DNA from: Alphaproteobacteria bacterium
GTDB taxonomy: Bacteria > Pseudomonadota > Alphaproteobacteria > Rhizobiales > Xanthobacteraceae
Length of the DNA stretch: 50,640 bases
Reading direction: 5' to 3'
Assembly (NCBI GenBank): GCA_026400395.1
Contig: JAPLPD010000131.1
Span: 1 to 50,640 of the forward strand
How positions within the stretch are numbered: position 1 is the first letter of the stretch; each line of letters begins with the position of its first letter. Below the pieces are notes generated by a model. It did not search any database and was not told where the DNA came from. It worked only from the letters and a program-made list of their open reading frames with translations. A program made the position numbers and the translations under genes. Below are positions 35,303 to 49,511 of this stretch, piece by piece.

Positions 35303-36178
35303 TTAACCGAGCAGTTTCTTGATCTCTTCGCGGAGCGCCGGCCCGAGATCGGGGCGCTCCAGCGCGTAGGCGACGTTGGCCGAGAGGAACCCGATCTTCG
35401 AGCCGCAGTCGAAGCTGCGGCCATCGAATTTCAGGCCATAGAACGGCTGGGTCTTGGCCAGCGTGATCATCGAATCGGTGATCTGGATTTCGCCGCCGGC
35501 GCCGCCGGTCTGCGTCTCCAGCAGGTCGAAGATTTCCGGCTGCAGGATATAGCGGCCGGTGATGATGAGGTTCGATGGCGCCTTCTCGCGCGGCGGCTTC
35601 TCGACCATTTCGGTGATCGCGAACGTGTTGCCCTTGGCCTTGCCGACACCCACCACGCCGTAGGAGCTGATGCGATCCATCGGCACCTCTTCGACGGCGA
35701 TCACGTTGGCGTTGGTCTCGGCGGCGTTGTAGGCGTCGATCATCTGCTTGAGGCAGCCCGGCTTGTTCTGCACCAGCACGTCGGGCAGCAGCAGGGCAAA
35801 CGGCTCGCGGCCCACCAGCTCCCGGGCGCACCAGACCGCGTGCCCGAGGCCGAGCGGCGATTGCTGGCGGGTGAAGCTCGCGGTGCCCGCTTCGGGCAGG
35901 TCGGACGACAGCAGCTTCAGGTCGGCGAGCTTGTTGCGCTCCTTGAGCGTGACCTCCAGCTCGAACTGACGGTCGAAGTGGTCCTCGATCACCGCCTTCT
36001 GGCGTCCGGTCACGAAGATGAAATGCTCGATACCGGCCTCGCGCGCCTCGTCGACCACGTGCTGGATCAGTGGCCGGTCGACCACCGGCAGCATCTCCTT
36101 GGGCATCGCCTTGGTGGCGGGAAGAAAGCGGGTGCCGAGGCCCGCGACGGGGAAGATCGCTTTGCGAATCGTTTTCAT
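35303..36178 (-). CDS. galU: UTP-glucose-1-phosphate uridylyltransferase
   Basis: The 291-residue protein makes UDP-glucose from UTP and glucose-1-phosphate for cell-envelope and exopolysaccharide sugars. Motifs: MKTIRKAIFPVAGLGTRFLPATKAMPKEMLPVVDRPLIQ (the nucleotidyltransferase signature), FVTGRQKAVIEDHFD, GLGHAVWCA, LLPDVLVQ, GVVGVGKAKG, EMVEKPPREKAPSNLIITGRYIL and GRSFDCGSKIGFL. Length and start match the family. It is convergent with the hydrolase gene and divergent from the first lytic transglycosylase (134 bp between starts). The neighbours are envelope genes, consistent with supply of sugar nucleotides, but no glycosyltransferase is near. Confidence 0.95.
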   Translation of the reverse strand: MKTIRKAIFPVAGLGTRFLPATKAMPKEMLPVVDRPLIQHVVDEAREAGIEHFIFVTGRQKAVIEDHFDRQFELEVTLKERNKLADLKLLSSDLPEAGTASFTRQQSPLGLGHAVWCARELVGREPFALLLPDVLVQNKPGCLKQMIDAYNAAETNANVIAVEEVPMDRISSYGVVGVGKAKGNTFAITEMVEKPPREKAPSNLIITGRYILQPEIFDLLETQTGGAGGEIQITDSMITLAKTQPFYGLKFDGRSFDCGSKIGFLSANVAYALERPDLGPALREEIKKLLG

Positions 36179-36312
36179 ATGGGATGCTTCATGGGGGAGG
36201 GCGGCGAATCAGGCCACCGGGTTGGGCCGCTCCGCCAAGGTTTTGCGCGCAAACTTGACGGTAACAAGTCGGATGGCACAGTGGCGCCATTCTGAACGCC
36301 GGGGCGGCAGCA

Positions 36313-37542
36313 ATGTGGCAGCGAATTCTGGGAATGCGAATTCTTGCGGCGGTCGCCTCGGCGATGATCTTGGCGCTGCCGGGCCTGGCCGAAGCGGCGC
36401 CGCGCTGCCGCAACAACGGCAGCTTCGAGGTCTGGCTCGCCGCCTTCAAGCAGGAGGCCGCGGCGCAAGGAATCTCACGCCAGGCGATCGCGGCGGCGCT
36501 GGACGGCGTCACCTTCGATCCAGCGATCATCCGCCGCGACAGCGGGCAGGGCGTGTTCCAGCAGAGCTTCCTGCAATTCGCCAGCCGCATGACGGCGATC
36601 GGCCGCTACCAGAACGGGCTCCAGCAGTTGAAGGCCAACGCGCCGCTGCTGTCCCGCATCGAACAACGGACTGGAGTGCCGCCCCCGGTGGTCGTCGCGC
36701 TGTGGGGGCTCGAAAGCGACTACGGCACATACAAAGGCGGCATCTACAACGTCATCCGCTCGGTGGCGACGCTGGCCTACGACTGCCGGCGCTCGGCGTT
36801 TTTTCGCGATCAGTTGATGGGCGCGGTGCGGCTGGTTGAGCGCGGCGATCTGAAGCCCGCCGAAATGATCGGCAACTGGGCCGGCGAACTCGGGCCGACG
36901 CAGTTCACCCCGGCGGATTATTTCAAACACGGCATCGATTTCGACGGCGACGGACGCGTCGACATGATCCACAGCGTGCCGGATGCGCTCGCCTCGGCGG
37001 CCAACCTGCTCAAGAGCTTCGGCTGGCAGAAGGGCCAGCCCTGGCTTCAGGAGGTCAGGGTGCCGGCGCAGATGCCGTGGGAGCAGTCGGGCCTCGACAA
37101 CCAGCACCCGCGTTCGCAATGGGTGAAGTGGGGCGTTGCCGCCAGGCATGGCGCACCGCTCCCCGCCGACGACGTTAAGGCATCGCTGATCCTGCCGATG
37201 GGGCACCTCGGCCCGGCGTTCCTCGCCTATGCGAATTTCAGGGCCTACACGGAATGGAACGCCGCCATCGTTTACGCGACGACCGCTGCCTATTTCGGCA
37301 CCCGGCTCGCCGGGGCGCCTCCTGTCAGCCCGGGCAACGGCCAGCCGGTGGTGCCGACGACGGAGCAGATAAAAGAGTTGCAGCGCCTGCTGATCGCCCG
37401 CAAGCTCCTGACTGGTGAGGCCGATGGGCGGCTCGGGGCGACCACCCGCCCGGCGGTCAAGCAGGCCCAGCAGAAGGTCGGGCTGCCGGCCGACGCCTAC
37501 CCGACCCAGGAGTTGATTGAGCGGCTGAAGGCGGGGCGCTAG
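36313..37542 (+). CDS. mltB: MltB-type lytic murein transglycosylase with C-terminal PG-binding domain
   Basis: The 409-residue protein has a signal peptide (ILAAVASAMILALPGLAEA), an SLT_2 catalytic domain and a C-terminal peptidoglycan-binding domain. The catalytic glutamate is E134 in WGLESDYGTYKG; IGNWAGELGPTQFTPADY and HGIDFDGDGRVDM are typical of the MltB fold. The last ~65 residues (LQRLLIARKLLTGEADGRLGATTRPAVKQAQQ) form the PG_binding_1 domain. It cleaves glycan strands with anhydro-muramic product formation during growth or division. No lipobox cysteine is seen at the signal cleavage site, so it is a soluble periplasmic form. A second, diverged copy follows directly. Confidence 0.92.
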   Translation: MWQRILGMRILAAVASAMILALPGLAEAAPRCRNNGSFEVWLAAFKQEAAAQGISRQAIAAALDGVTFDPAIIRRDSGQGVFQQSFLQFASRMTAIGRYQNGLQQLKANAPLLSRIEQRTGVPPPVVVALWGLESDYGTYKGGIYNVIRSVATLAYDCRRSAFFRDQLMGAVRLVERGDLKPAEMIGNWAGELGPTQFTPADYFKHGIDFDGDGRVDMIHSVPDALASAANLLKSFGWQKGQPWLQEVRVPAQMPWEQSGLDNQHPRSQWVKWGVAARHGAPLPADDVKASLILPMGHLGPAFLAYANFRAYTEWNAAIVYATTAAYFGTRLAGAPPVSPGNGQPVVPTTEQIKELQRLLIARKLLTGEADGRLGATTRPAVKQAQQKVGLPADAYPTQELIERLKAGR

Positions 37543-37620
37543 TCACCCACGCCGAAATCGCCCGTTTGTGAATTGCGCGGTTAACGCTCGTTAAACCATA
37601 TCTTGCCCCAATAGAGCCCG

Positions 37621-39024
37621 ATGGTTGGATTACGGCACGGGGCAGACGACATGAACTGTGGGCGCGCGGTCGGTTTGCGGTCGGCGAATTGGCAGATGGC
37701 GAGATATTCCGCATCTTTGGCTCGGTTGATGTTGGGTGGAGCCTTCCTGCTCGGCGCAGCGGCCCACGGCTTTGCGCAATCGGCGCAGGCGCAACCCCCA
37801 GCCGCCGCCGTTGCGCCAACCCCCTCGCCGCCGAAGGAGTGGACCGGCGAATCCGGTTCCTCCGGTCATCCCCAGATGCAGGCCAGCGCCATACGCGCCG
37901 CCGCTGCCAATTTCGAATCCTGCGTCGAGGGCATGTGGCCGCTCGCGCAGAAGCGCAACATTTCGCGGGCAAGCTTCGACAAGTTCACCAGCGGGCTGAC
38001 GCCCGAGCTTCGCATCATGGATCTGATCGATGCCCAGCCGGAGTTCACCAAGGCGTTCTGGGACTACCTCGATATTCTGGTGAGCGAGGCGCGCATCGCC
38101 GGCGGCCGGGAGATACTCGCCAAGCATAAGGCCGTGTTCGACAAGGTCGAGAAGCAGTATGGCGTCGACCGTTACATCATCACCGCGATCTGGGGCGTCG
38201 AGTCGAACTACGGCACGCTCGGTGGCGACCGACCGGTGTTGCGCTCGACCGCGACGCTCGCCTGCGTCGGCCGCCGTCAGGCGTATTTCCGCGACGAATT
38301 CCTGTCCGCACTGGAAATCCTCCACCGCGGCGATCTGAAGCCGGAGCAGTTGATCGGTTCCTGGGCCGGTGCGTTCGGCCCGACCCAGTTCATGCCGACC
38401 TCGTTCAAACGCTACGCCGTCGACTTCGACGGCGACGGCCGCCGCGACGTGGTCAGCAGCGCTGCCGACCTGATCGCCTCGACCGCCAACAATCTCAAGA
38501 AGGACGGCTGGATTCCGGCCGAGACCTGGGGCTACGAGGTCGTCATCCCGAAGGGCTTCAACTATCTGCTGGCCGATCGCAGCAAGCAACTCACGCTGAC
38601 TGAATGGCAGGGCCACGGCATCAAGCGGGCCGGCGGCAAGGCGTTTCCGCAATTGAATGAGAAAGCCTACCTGCTGGTGCCAGCGGGTAACCAGGGACCG
38701 GGTTTCCTGATGCTGCAGAACTTCCGCGTCATCATGAAATACAATCCGGCGGAGGCTTATGCGCTGGCGATCGGATATCTGGCCGACCGGTTGCGCGGCG
38801 GCGAGCCGTTCGTGCAGGCGTGGCCGCGTCACGAGCCGGTGCTGACGCTGGCCGAGCGGCGCGAATTGCAGGAGTTGTTGAACCGCAAGGGCTTCGACAC
38901 TGGCGAGCCGAACGGCCGGCTGGGCCCGAAATCGCGCGCCGCGGTGCGCGACTTTCAGCAGTCAATCGGCCTCGTGCCGGATGGCTTTGCCACCGCCACG
39001 ATCCTGGCCCGGCTGCGCCGGTGA
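37621..39024 (+). CDS. Second MltB-type lytic transglycosylase with PG-binding domain
   Basis: The 467-residue protein repeats the domain order of the preceding gene: signal peptide (SLARLMLGGAFLLGAAAHGFAQ), SLT_2 domain with catalytic E194 in WGVESNYGTLGG, IGSWAGAFGPTQFMPTSF, YAVDFDGDGRRDV, and a C-terminal PG_binding_1 domain (LQELLNRKGFDTGEPNGRLGPKSRAAVRDFQQ). A proline/alanine linker (PPAAAVAPTPSPP) follows the leader. The start is uncertain: ATG 37621, 37651 and 37696 are in frame, none with a strong ribosome-binding site; 37696 places the signal peptide at the very N-terminus. The two copies are diverged, so the duplication is old. The product is periplasmic and remodels the cell wall. 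Confidence 0.9.
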   Translation: MVGLRHGADDMNCGRAVGLRSANWQMARYSASLARLMLGGAFLLGAAAHGFAQSAQAQPPAAAVAPTPSPPKEWTGESGSSGHPQMQASAIRAAAANFESCVEGMWPLAQKRNISRASFDKFTSGLTPELRIMDLIDAQPEFTKAFWDYLDILVSEARIAGGREILAKHKAVFDKVEKQYGVDRYIITAIWGVESNYGTLGGDRPVLRSTATLACVGRRQAYFRDEFLSALEILHRGDLKPEQLIGSWAGAFGPTQFMPTSFKRYAVDFDGDGRRDVVSSAADLIASTANNLKKDGWIPAETWGYEVVIPKGFNYLLADRSKQLTLTEWQGHGIKRAGGKAFPQLNEKAYLLVPAGNQGPGFLMLQNFRVIMKYNPAEAYALAIGYLADRLRGGEPFVQAWPRHEPVLTLAERRELQELLNRKGFDTGEPNGRLGPKSRAAVRDFQQSIGLVPDGFATATILARLRR

Positions 39025-39051
39025 GCCGATAACCAACCAGCGGCCATCAGG

Positions 39052-39083
39052 TTGACAATTTCCCGGAGTTAACGACCGATAGG
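39052..39083 (+). promoter_or_regulatory. Possible promoter of the SGNH hydrolase gene
   Basis: A perfect TTGACA stands at 39052-39057. The best -10-like hexamers downstream are CCGATA (39076-39081, 18-bp spacer) or GATAGG (39078-39083), both poor. A GTTAACG lies between. Support is weak. Confidence 0.3.
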
Positions 39084-39136
39084 CTCGCGGCCTCCCTCGA
39101 TCGGGGCCGGCGGCACATCATTCGGTCGGCACCTCG

Positions 39137-40690
39137 ATGGCGTTAAAAGGCCAGTTTTTGCAAAGGTTTGGCAGTCGCGCCAAGGCCGGCGTCAAGCGCA
39201 GCGGCAGGTATGGCATCTTGGCCGTCTGCGGGCTCGCGCTGATGTCGGTCCCGGTGTTCGCCCAGTTCGGCACCCGCAGCGGCACCTTCGACTCGTTTTT
39301 CAGCCCGTTCGCGCCACCCCGCCAGCAGCAGACCGAGCGGCCGGTCGATTTCAGCCGCGCCCCGCCGCCAAAGAAGCTCGACAATCAGCCGAGTGGCAGC
39401 GTGCTGGTGTTCGGCGATTCCATGGCGGACTGGCTGGCTCACGGTCTTGAGGACGCGCTGGGCGATACGCCGGATATCGCGGTCGTCCGCCGCAACCGGG
39501 CCACCGCCGGCCTGATCCGTTACGACGCTCGAAACGAGAACCAGGATTGGGCGCAGGTGGTTCGCGAAGCGATCACCGCGACCAAGCCGAAGTTTATCGT
39601 GATGATGGTCGGCCTGAACGATCGTGTGTCGGTCCGTGACCGCGTGTCGTCGGTGACAACTCCGACGGCCACCACACCGAGGACCGCTGCTCCGGCTGCG
39701 AAGCCGGCCGCACCGGCGGCGCCCGAACAGACTTTGCCCAAGCCGGACGCGGCGGACGCCGAGCAGAATCCGGCCGAAGTTCCGGTGGTTGCGGCGCCTG
39801 AGCCCAAGGGCAACTCCACAACCACCACCACGACTTATCGCGTCTACGAATTCCGCTCCGACGAGTGGGCCGCCTACTACACCAAACGCATCGACGCGAC
39901 GATCGCCGCGTTGAAGAGCGCCGGCGTTCCGGTGTTCTGGGTCGGGCTGCCGTCGATCCGCGGGCCGAAATCGACCAGCGACATGCAGTATCTCGACGAC
40001 CTGTACCGTACCAGCGCGGAAAAGGCTGGAGTCACCTACATCGACGTTTGGGACGGGTTCGTCGACGACAGCGGCCGCTTCGTTCTCCAGGGCGCCGACT
40101 TCGAAGGCCAGATCCGCAGGCTGCGCGCCGGTGACGGCGTGCATTTCACCAAGGCCGGAGCGCGCAAGCTCGCACATTATCTCGAGCGCGAAATCAGCCG
40201 CGTGACGACCCCCGGCGCCGAACTGGTGGCGCTGCCTTCAAGCGAGCCGCTCGCGCCAGCGGGGCCGGCCAAGCCGAGCGGCCCGGCCGCGCGCCCGCTC
40301 GCAGGCCCTGTCGTTCCGTTGACCGTGTCGGTGACGTCCAGTCAGGAGCTGATCGGTCCCCGCGACACCGGCGACCCGTCCAGTCCGAAATCGGTGATCC
40401 GCGCTCTGGTGAACGGCGAGCCGGTTGCGCCGCCGGCTGGCCGTGCCGACGACTTCAAGTGGCCCCGGCGCGTTATCGCGCCGCTTGGCTCAGATCCCAT
40501 CGTGGCCACCACGACCGAGCCAATTCCGGTGATGAAGCCTGCGCCGGAAACCACGGTCGCGGCGCCGAACGGCGAGACCCGTCCTGTCGCCGCCAACGCC
40601 GGCGTGCGCAAGCCGGTCACCACCGTCCGCGCGCAACCGCCAGCTCAGCAGCAGCCGCGCGGCCCAAGCTTCTTCTCGTTTTTCCGCTAA
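39137..40690 (+). CDS. Exported SGNH/GDSL-type hydrolase (DUF459)
   Basis: The 517-residue protein has a leader with a membrane segment (YGILAVCGLALMSVPVFAQ), so it is exported or membrane-anchored. The SGNH hydrolase fold shows VLVFGDSMADW with catalytic S95, VVRRNRATAG, MMVGLNDRVSVRDR (block III Asn) and DGVHFTKAGARKLA with D333 and H336. An inserted proline/alanine-rich stretch (about residues 175-230) and a long proline-rich C-terminal tail are low-complexity linkers. DUF459 proteins are thought to deacylate or deacetylate envelope carbohydrates; a peptidoglycan or polysaccharide role fits the two transglycosylases upstream. The stop lies 28 bp from the convergent gltD. Confidence 0.88.
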   Translation: MALKGQFLQRFGSRAKAGVKRSGRYGILAVCGLALMSVPVFAQFGTRSGTFDSFFSPFAPPRQQQTERPVDFSRAPPPKKLDNQPSGSVLVFGDSMADWLAHGLEDALGDTPDIAVVRRNRATAGLIRYDARNENQDWAQVVREAITATKPKFIVMMVGLNDRVSVRDRVSSVTTPTATTPRTAAPAAKPAAPAAPEQTLPKPDAADAEQNPAEVPVVAAPEPKGNSTTTTTTYRVYEFRSDEWAAYYTKRIDATIAALKSAGVPVFWVGLPSIRGPKSTSDMQYLDDLYRTSAEKAGVTYIDVWDGFVDDSGRFVLQGADFEGQIRRLRAGDGVHFTKAGARKLAHYLEREISRVTTPGAELVALPSSEPLAPAGPAKPSGPAARPLAGPVVPLTVSVTSSQELIGPRDTGDPSSPKSVIRALVNGEPVAPPAGRADDFKWPRRVIAPLGSDPIVATTTEPIPVMKPAPETTVAAPNGETRPVAANAGVRKPVTTVRAQPPAQQQPRGPSFFSFFR

Positions 40691-40718
40691 CCCGCCGCTG
40701 GCCGGCGTGGCGTTAAGC

Positions 40719-42161
<1,443 letters not shown>

Positions 42162-42166
42162 TTACA

Positions 42167-46900
<4,734 letters not shown>

Positions 46901-47232
46901 CTCGTCGCTCTCACGGCGCCCGTTACAGCCGGGCACCGGCACACCACCCACGTTCCGCAGCACCGTTTGGTGGTGCGGCCAAATCGAACAAAGCTGATCC
47001 AGGGTCGAGAGCAGCCGTTTTGCGGGCCGCCCGCCAGCACCTTGCAGTGCTGTCATTGTCAGGGGCGTTTGCCGCACGTGCAAGCACAATAGTGCAGTGC
47101 GAAAACAACACCCAAGCCTGGATTTGATGGCTCGCCAATTGGGACAGCAATACTGTCCTATAACGCACAGAATTGCAAATCTTTCCTCGGCGGCGCCCCG
47201 TCCGTTTCGCGGCGACACCACGGCCTTGCCGT
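46901..47232. promoter_or_regulatory. gltB leader/promoter region with inverted repeats
   Basis: No gene is seen in these 332 bp. They hold the gltB promoter (minus strand) and the space after the FMN-binding gene. Two structures stand out. A perfect GGACAG-N5-CTGTCC palindrome (47142-47158) could be a protein-binding site. A 10-bp stem with one mismatch (CCGCAGCACC 46955-46964, GGTGGTGCGG 46969-46978, loop GTTT) would form in the gltB leader RNA. No U-tract follows, so no terminator is claimed. No sigma-54 -24/-12 site was recognised. Confidence 0.45.
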
Positions 47233-47856
47233 TTATTGCGTGGCCGCTGTTTCCTGCGCGTTCCGCAGCCGCGCGTTCTCGGCTTCGAGCGTCTCGATGC
47301 GCTCGCGCATGGTCTCCAGCGCAGGCGCGATCTCGGCCTGCGTGTATCGCTCGGTGATGTGTTGCGAGCAGTTCACGTCCCAGGCTTCGATGGTGAACAC
47401 GATGGCGCGTTCCGGTCTCGCGCGATATGCGGGATCGACCAGCCGCTCCATCAGCAGCGGATCGTTTTCGACCACGCGGGCGCGCCCCCAGACCTTGATG
47501 CGCTGGCGGTTGGCGAAGTCGAGCAGGAACAGGTACGCGCGGTCGTTGCCGGCGAGATTGCTGACGGTGATATACTGCTTGTTGCCGGCATAGTCGGCGA
47601 AGCCGAGTGTGTTGTTGTCGAGAACCTTGATGAAGCCCTTCGGCCCGCCGCGGTGCTGGATGTAGGGCGCACCCTCGGCCGAGACCGTGGCGAGAAACGC
47701 CGTGTCGAGTTGCCCGATGAAGCCCTCGAGTTCAGGCGTAACCCGGTCCGGAAAGCCGGCCGCGATCTTGCGGGCGTAACCTTTGGCGGAGCCGCGTTTC
47801 TCCTGCTCGCGCTGTGCGGCTGGAGTGAAAACGATGTCGGCGTTATTGCTCTTCAT
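47233..47856 (-). CDS. Pyridoxamine 5'-phosphate oxidase-like FMN-binding protein
   Basis: The 207-residue protein starts [23 protein letters not shown] after a TGGAGG site. The split-barrel flavoprotein signature is [41 protein letters not shown]...[20 protein letters not shown]...[12 protein letters not shown]. This matches the PNPOx-like family acting on flavins, without the extra features of PdxH. The C-terminus (about residues 175-200) is a short coiled coil ([16 protein letters not shown]). It follows the AhpD-family gene by 57 bp in the same direction, and both are divergent from LysR. A role in thiol or flavin redox chemistry under LysR control is inference. Confidence 0.85.
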   Translation of the reverse strand: MKSNNADIVFTPAAQREQEKRGSAKGYARKIAAGFPDRVTPELEGFIGQLDTAFLATVSAEGAPYIQHRGGPKGFIKVLDNNTLGFADYAGNKQYITVSNLAGNDRAYLFLLDFANRQRIKVWGRARVVENDPLLMERLVDPAYRARPERAIVFTIEAWDVNCSQHITERYTQAEIAPALETMRERIETLEAENARLRNAQETAATQ

Positions 47857-47913
47857 GGCAGCCTCCAGGGGGTTGTGGAGCCCGGTATCGCCGGGCTCCA
47901 AGTGGTGAGCGAT

Positions 47914-48459
47914 CTATGCCGCCTGCTTCTGCTTACCTGCCGGCGGAAAGTCGATGTCGGTGTCGGCGGAGATATTGAGGTAGTTGGTGAAGATGTTGAG
48001 GGCGACCGAAGCGATCACCTCCACGATCTCGGCGTCACCAAGCGAACCGGCCCGCGCAGTCTCGACATCGTCGCGCGAGGCGCCGCGGTTGGCGACCAGC
48101 TTGCGGGCGAACTCGAGCGCGGCGGCCGCGCGTAGATCGGTCGCTTCGCCGGAGCGGGCCGACAGGATGTCGGACGGCGACAGGCCGGCGCCCTTGCCGA
48201 GCAGGCTGTGGGCGGCGAGGCAGTAGTCGCAGCCATTCTGTTCGGCGACGGTCAGCGCGATCTGCTCGTGCAGCTTGGCGCCGAGCTTGCCGCCGGCCAG
48301 TGCGCCGCCGAAGCCGAGATAGGCCCCCAGCACGGCCGGATTGACGGCCAGGACGCGCATCATGTTCGGCGTCACGCCGAGCTTCTTCTGGACGCCGTCG
48401 AGCAAGGCTTTGGCCTTGGGCTCGGCGGAGGCGGGGTCGATCGCGGTGAGAATGGACAT
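47914..48459 (-). CDS. AhpD / carboxymuconolactone decarboxylase family protein
   Basis: The 181-residue protein starts MSILTAIDPA after CGGAG. It has the full AhpD redox motif EQNGCDYCLAAHSLLGK (E-x3-C-x2-C-x3-H), where the two cysteines carry thiol peroxidase or reductase chemistry. Length and all-helical character fit the AhpD-type alkylhydroperoxidase core. It differs from the AhpD-like protein at 2404, whose motif is CSYCSAH with one residue fewer before His. The gene is the first of the minus-strand operon divergent from a LysR regulator, with a short palindrome between. This suggests LysR-controlled response to an oxidant or metabolite. Confidence 0.9.
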   Translation of the reverse strand: MSILTAIDPASAEPKAKALLDGVQKKLGVTPNMMRVLAVNPAVLGAYLGFGGALAGGKLGAKLHEQIALTVAEQNGCDYCLAAHSLLGKGAGLSPSDILSARSGEATDLRAAAALEFARKLVANRGASRDDVETARAGSLGDAEIVEVIASVALNIFTNYLNISADTDIDFPPAGKQKQAA

Positions 48460-48548
48460 GGCAGGCTCCGTGGGTTGTGAGCCGGTGTGGCTCGGTTTGG
48501 ATGCATGTTTCTCCCGCTTTCTGCCGAAAGTGATAATCAGCTTTATTG

Positions 48549-48563
48549 GCAATCAATTATTGC
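48549..48563. promoter_or_regulatory. Palindrome in the LysR divergent promoter
   Basis: GCAAT-CAATT-ATTGC is a 15-bp symmetric site in an AT-rich patch just before the LysR start and 90 bp upstream of the AhpD-family start. LysR proteins typically bind a T-N11-A palindrome with this layout, so it is a good operator candidate. TTATTG is repeated on both sides of the centre. The role is inferred. Confidence 0.55.
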
Positions 48564-48576
48564 ATATATTGAAACA

Positions 48577-49482
48577 ATGGATCGGATCGACAGCGTGGCC
48601 GTTTTTACCGAGGTGGCCGAACGCGGCAGCTTCGCGGACGCCGCGCGGCATCTGAATCGGTCGCCGGCGGCGATCACCCGCGCCGTCGCTGAGCTTGAAG
48701 CGCGGCTTGGCGTGCGGCTTCTCAATCGGACCACGCGGGCGGTCAGCGTGACCGAACCAGGCCAGCGCTTCCTGGCCGGGGCACGCCGCGTGCTGGCCGA
48801 TCTGGCGGAGATCGAACAGGCGGCGATCGGGCAGGGCAGTGCGCCGCGCGGCGAGTTGCGGGTGACGGCGCCCATCGTGTTCGGACGCCGCCATGTGATG
48901 CCGCTGGTGACGGATTTTCTGGCGCAATTTCCCGAGGTCAGCGTGCGGCTCGCGTTGCTCGACCGGCCGGCCGATCTGGTCGAGGAGGGGCTCGACGCTG
49001 CGATCCGCATTGGCGCGCTGGGCGATACGTCGGCGATCGCAACGCGGGTCGGCGCTCTGCGCAGGACCGTGGTGGCGGCGCCGGCCTATCTCAAGCAACG
49101 AGGCCAGCCGAAGCGGCCCGGCGATCTCGCCGGCCATGATGTCATCGCCTTCTCGGGTTTGGAGGGCGTCGAGCGCTGGAGGTTTGCCGGCGGCGCCGAA
49201 GCGCCGATCAAGCCGCGGCTGATCGTCAACACCGCGGAAGCGGCGATCGACGCGGCACTGTCCGGCTTCGGCATCACCCGTGTGCTGAGCTATCAGGCGG
49301 TGGATGCGCTGGCGGATAGGTCGCTGCTCCGGCTCTTGCGCGATCACGAGGGTGACGACATCCCGGTCAATGTGGTTTACCCAGATGGTCGGCATCCGCC
49401 GCCCAAGTTGCGCGCCTTCCTCGACGCGCTGGTGCCTCGGTTGCGGCAGCGATGCGAACAGATTGCCAAGGCTCTCCCATGA
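48577..49482 (+). CDS. LysR family transcriptional regulator
   Basis: The 301-residue protein starts MDRIDSVAVFTEVAERGSFADAARHLNRSPAAITRAV, the conserved N-terminal winged helix-turn-helix, followed by LEARLGVRLLNRTTRAVSVTEPG. The C-terminal effector domain shows GELRVTAPIVFGRRHVMPL, FPEVSVRLALLDRPADLVEEGLDAAIRIG and the type-2 periplasmic-binding fold. ATG 48577 is chosen because upstream in-frame sequence would run through the palindrome. It is divergent from the AhpD-PNPOx pair and probably controls it; the effector is unknown. Its stop overlaps the first of three CATGAACTT repeats preceding the aldolase gene. Confidence 0.93.
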   Translation: MDRIDSVAVFTEVAERGSFADAARHLNRSPAAITRAVAELEARLGVRLLNRTTRAVSVTEPGQRFLAGARRVLADLAEIEQAAIGQGSAPRGELRVTAPIVFGRRHVMPLVTDFLAQFPEVSVRLALLDRPADLVEEGLDAAIRIGALGDTSAIATRVGALRRTVVAAPAYLKQRGQPKRPGDLAGHDVIAFSGLEGVERWRFAGGAEAPIKPRLIVNTAEAAIDAALSGFGITRVLSYQAVDALADRSLLRLLRDHEGDDIPVNVVYPDGRHPPPKLRAFLDALVPRLRQRCEQIAKALP

Positions 49483-49511
49483 ACTTTTCCCGAACATGAA
49501 CTTTGCACACC

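Noticed and set aside
37581-37598. GTTAA-N5-GTTAA before the second transglycosylase as a CtrA box
   Set aside because: The spacing between TTAA halves is 6 rather than the 7 of the CtrA consensus, so I do not call it.
46955-46978. Hairpin in the gltB leader as an attenuator or riboswitch
   Set aside because: There is no U-tract and no match to a known riboswitch core; it is mentioned only as a structure in the leader.
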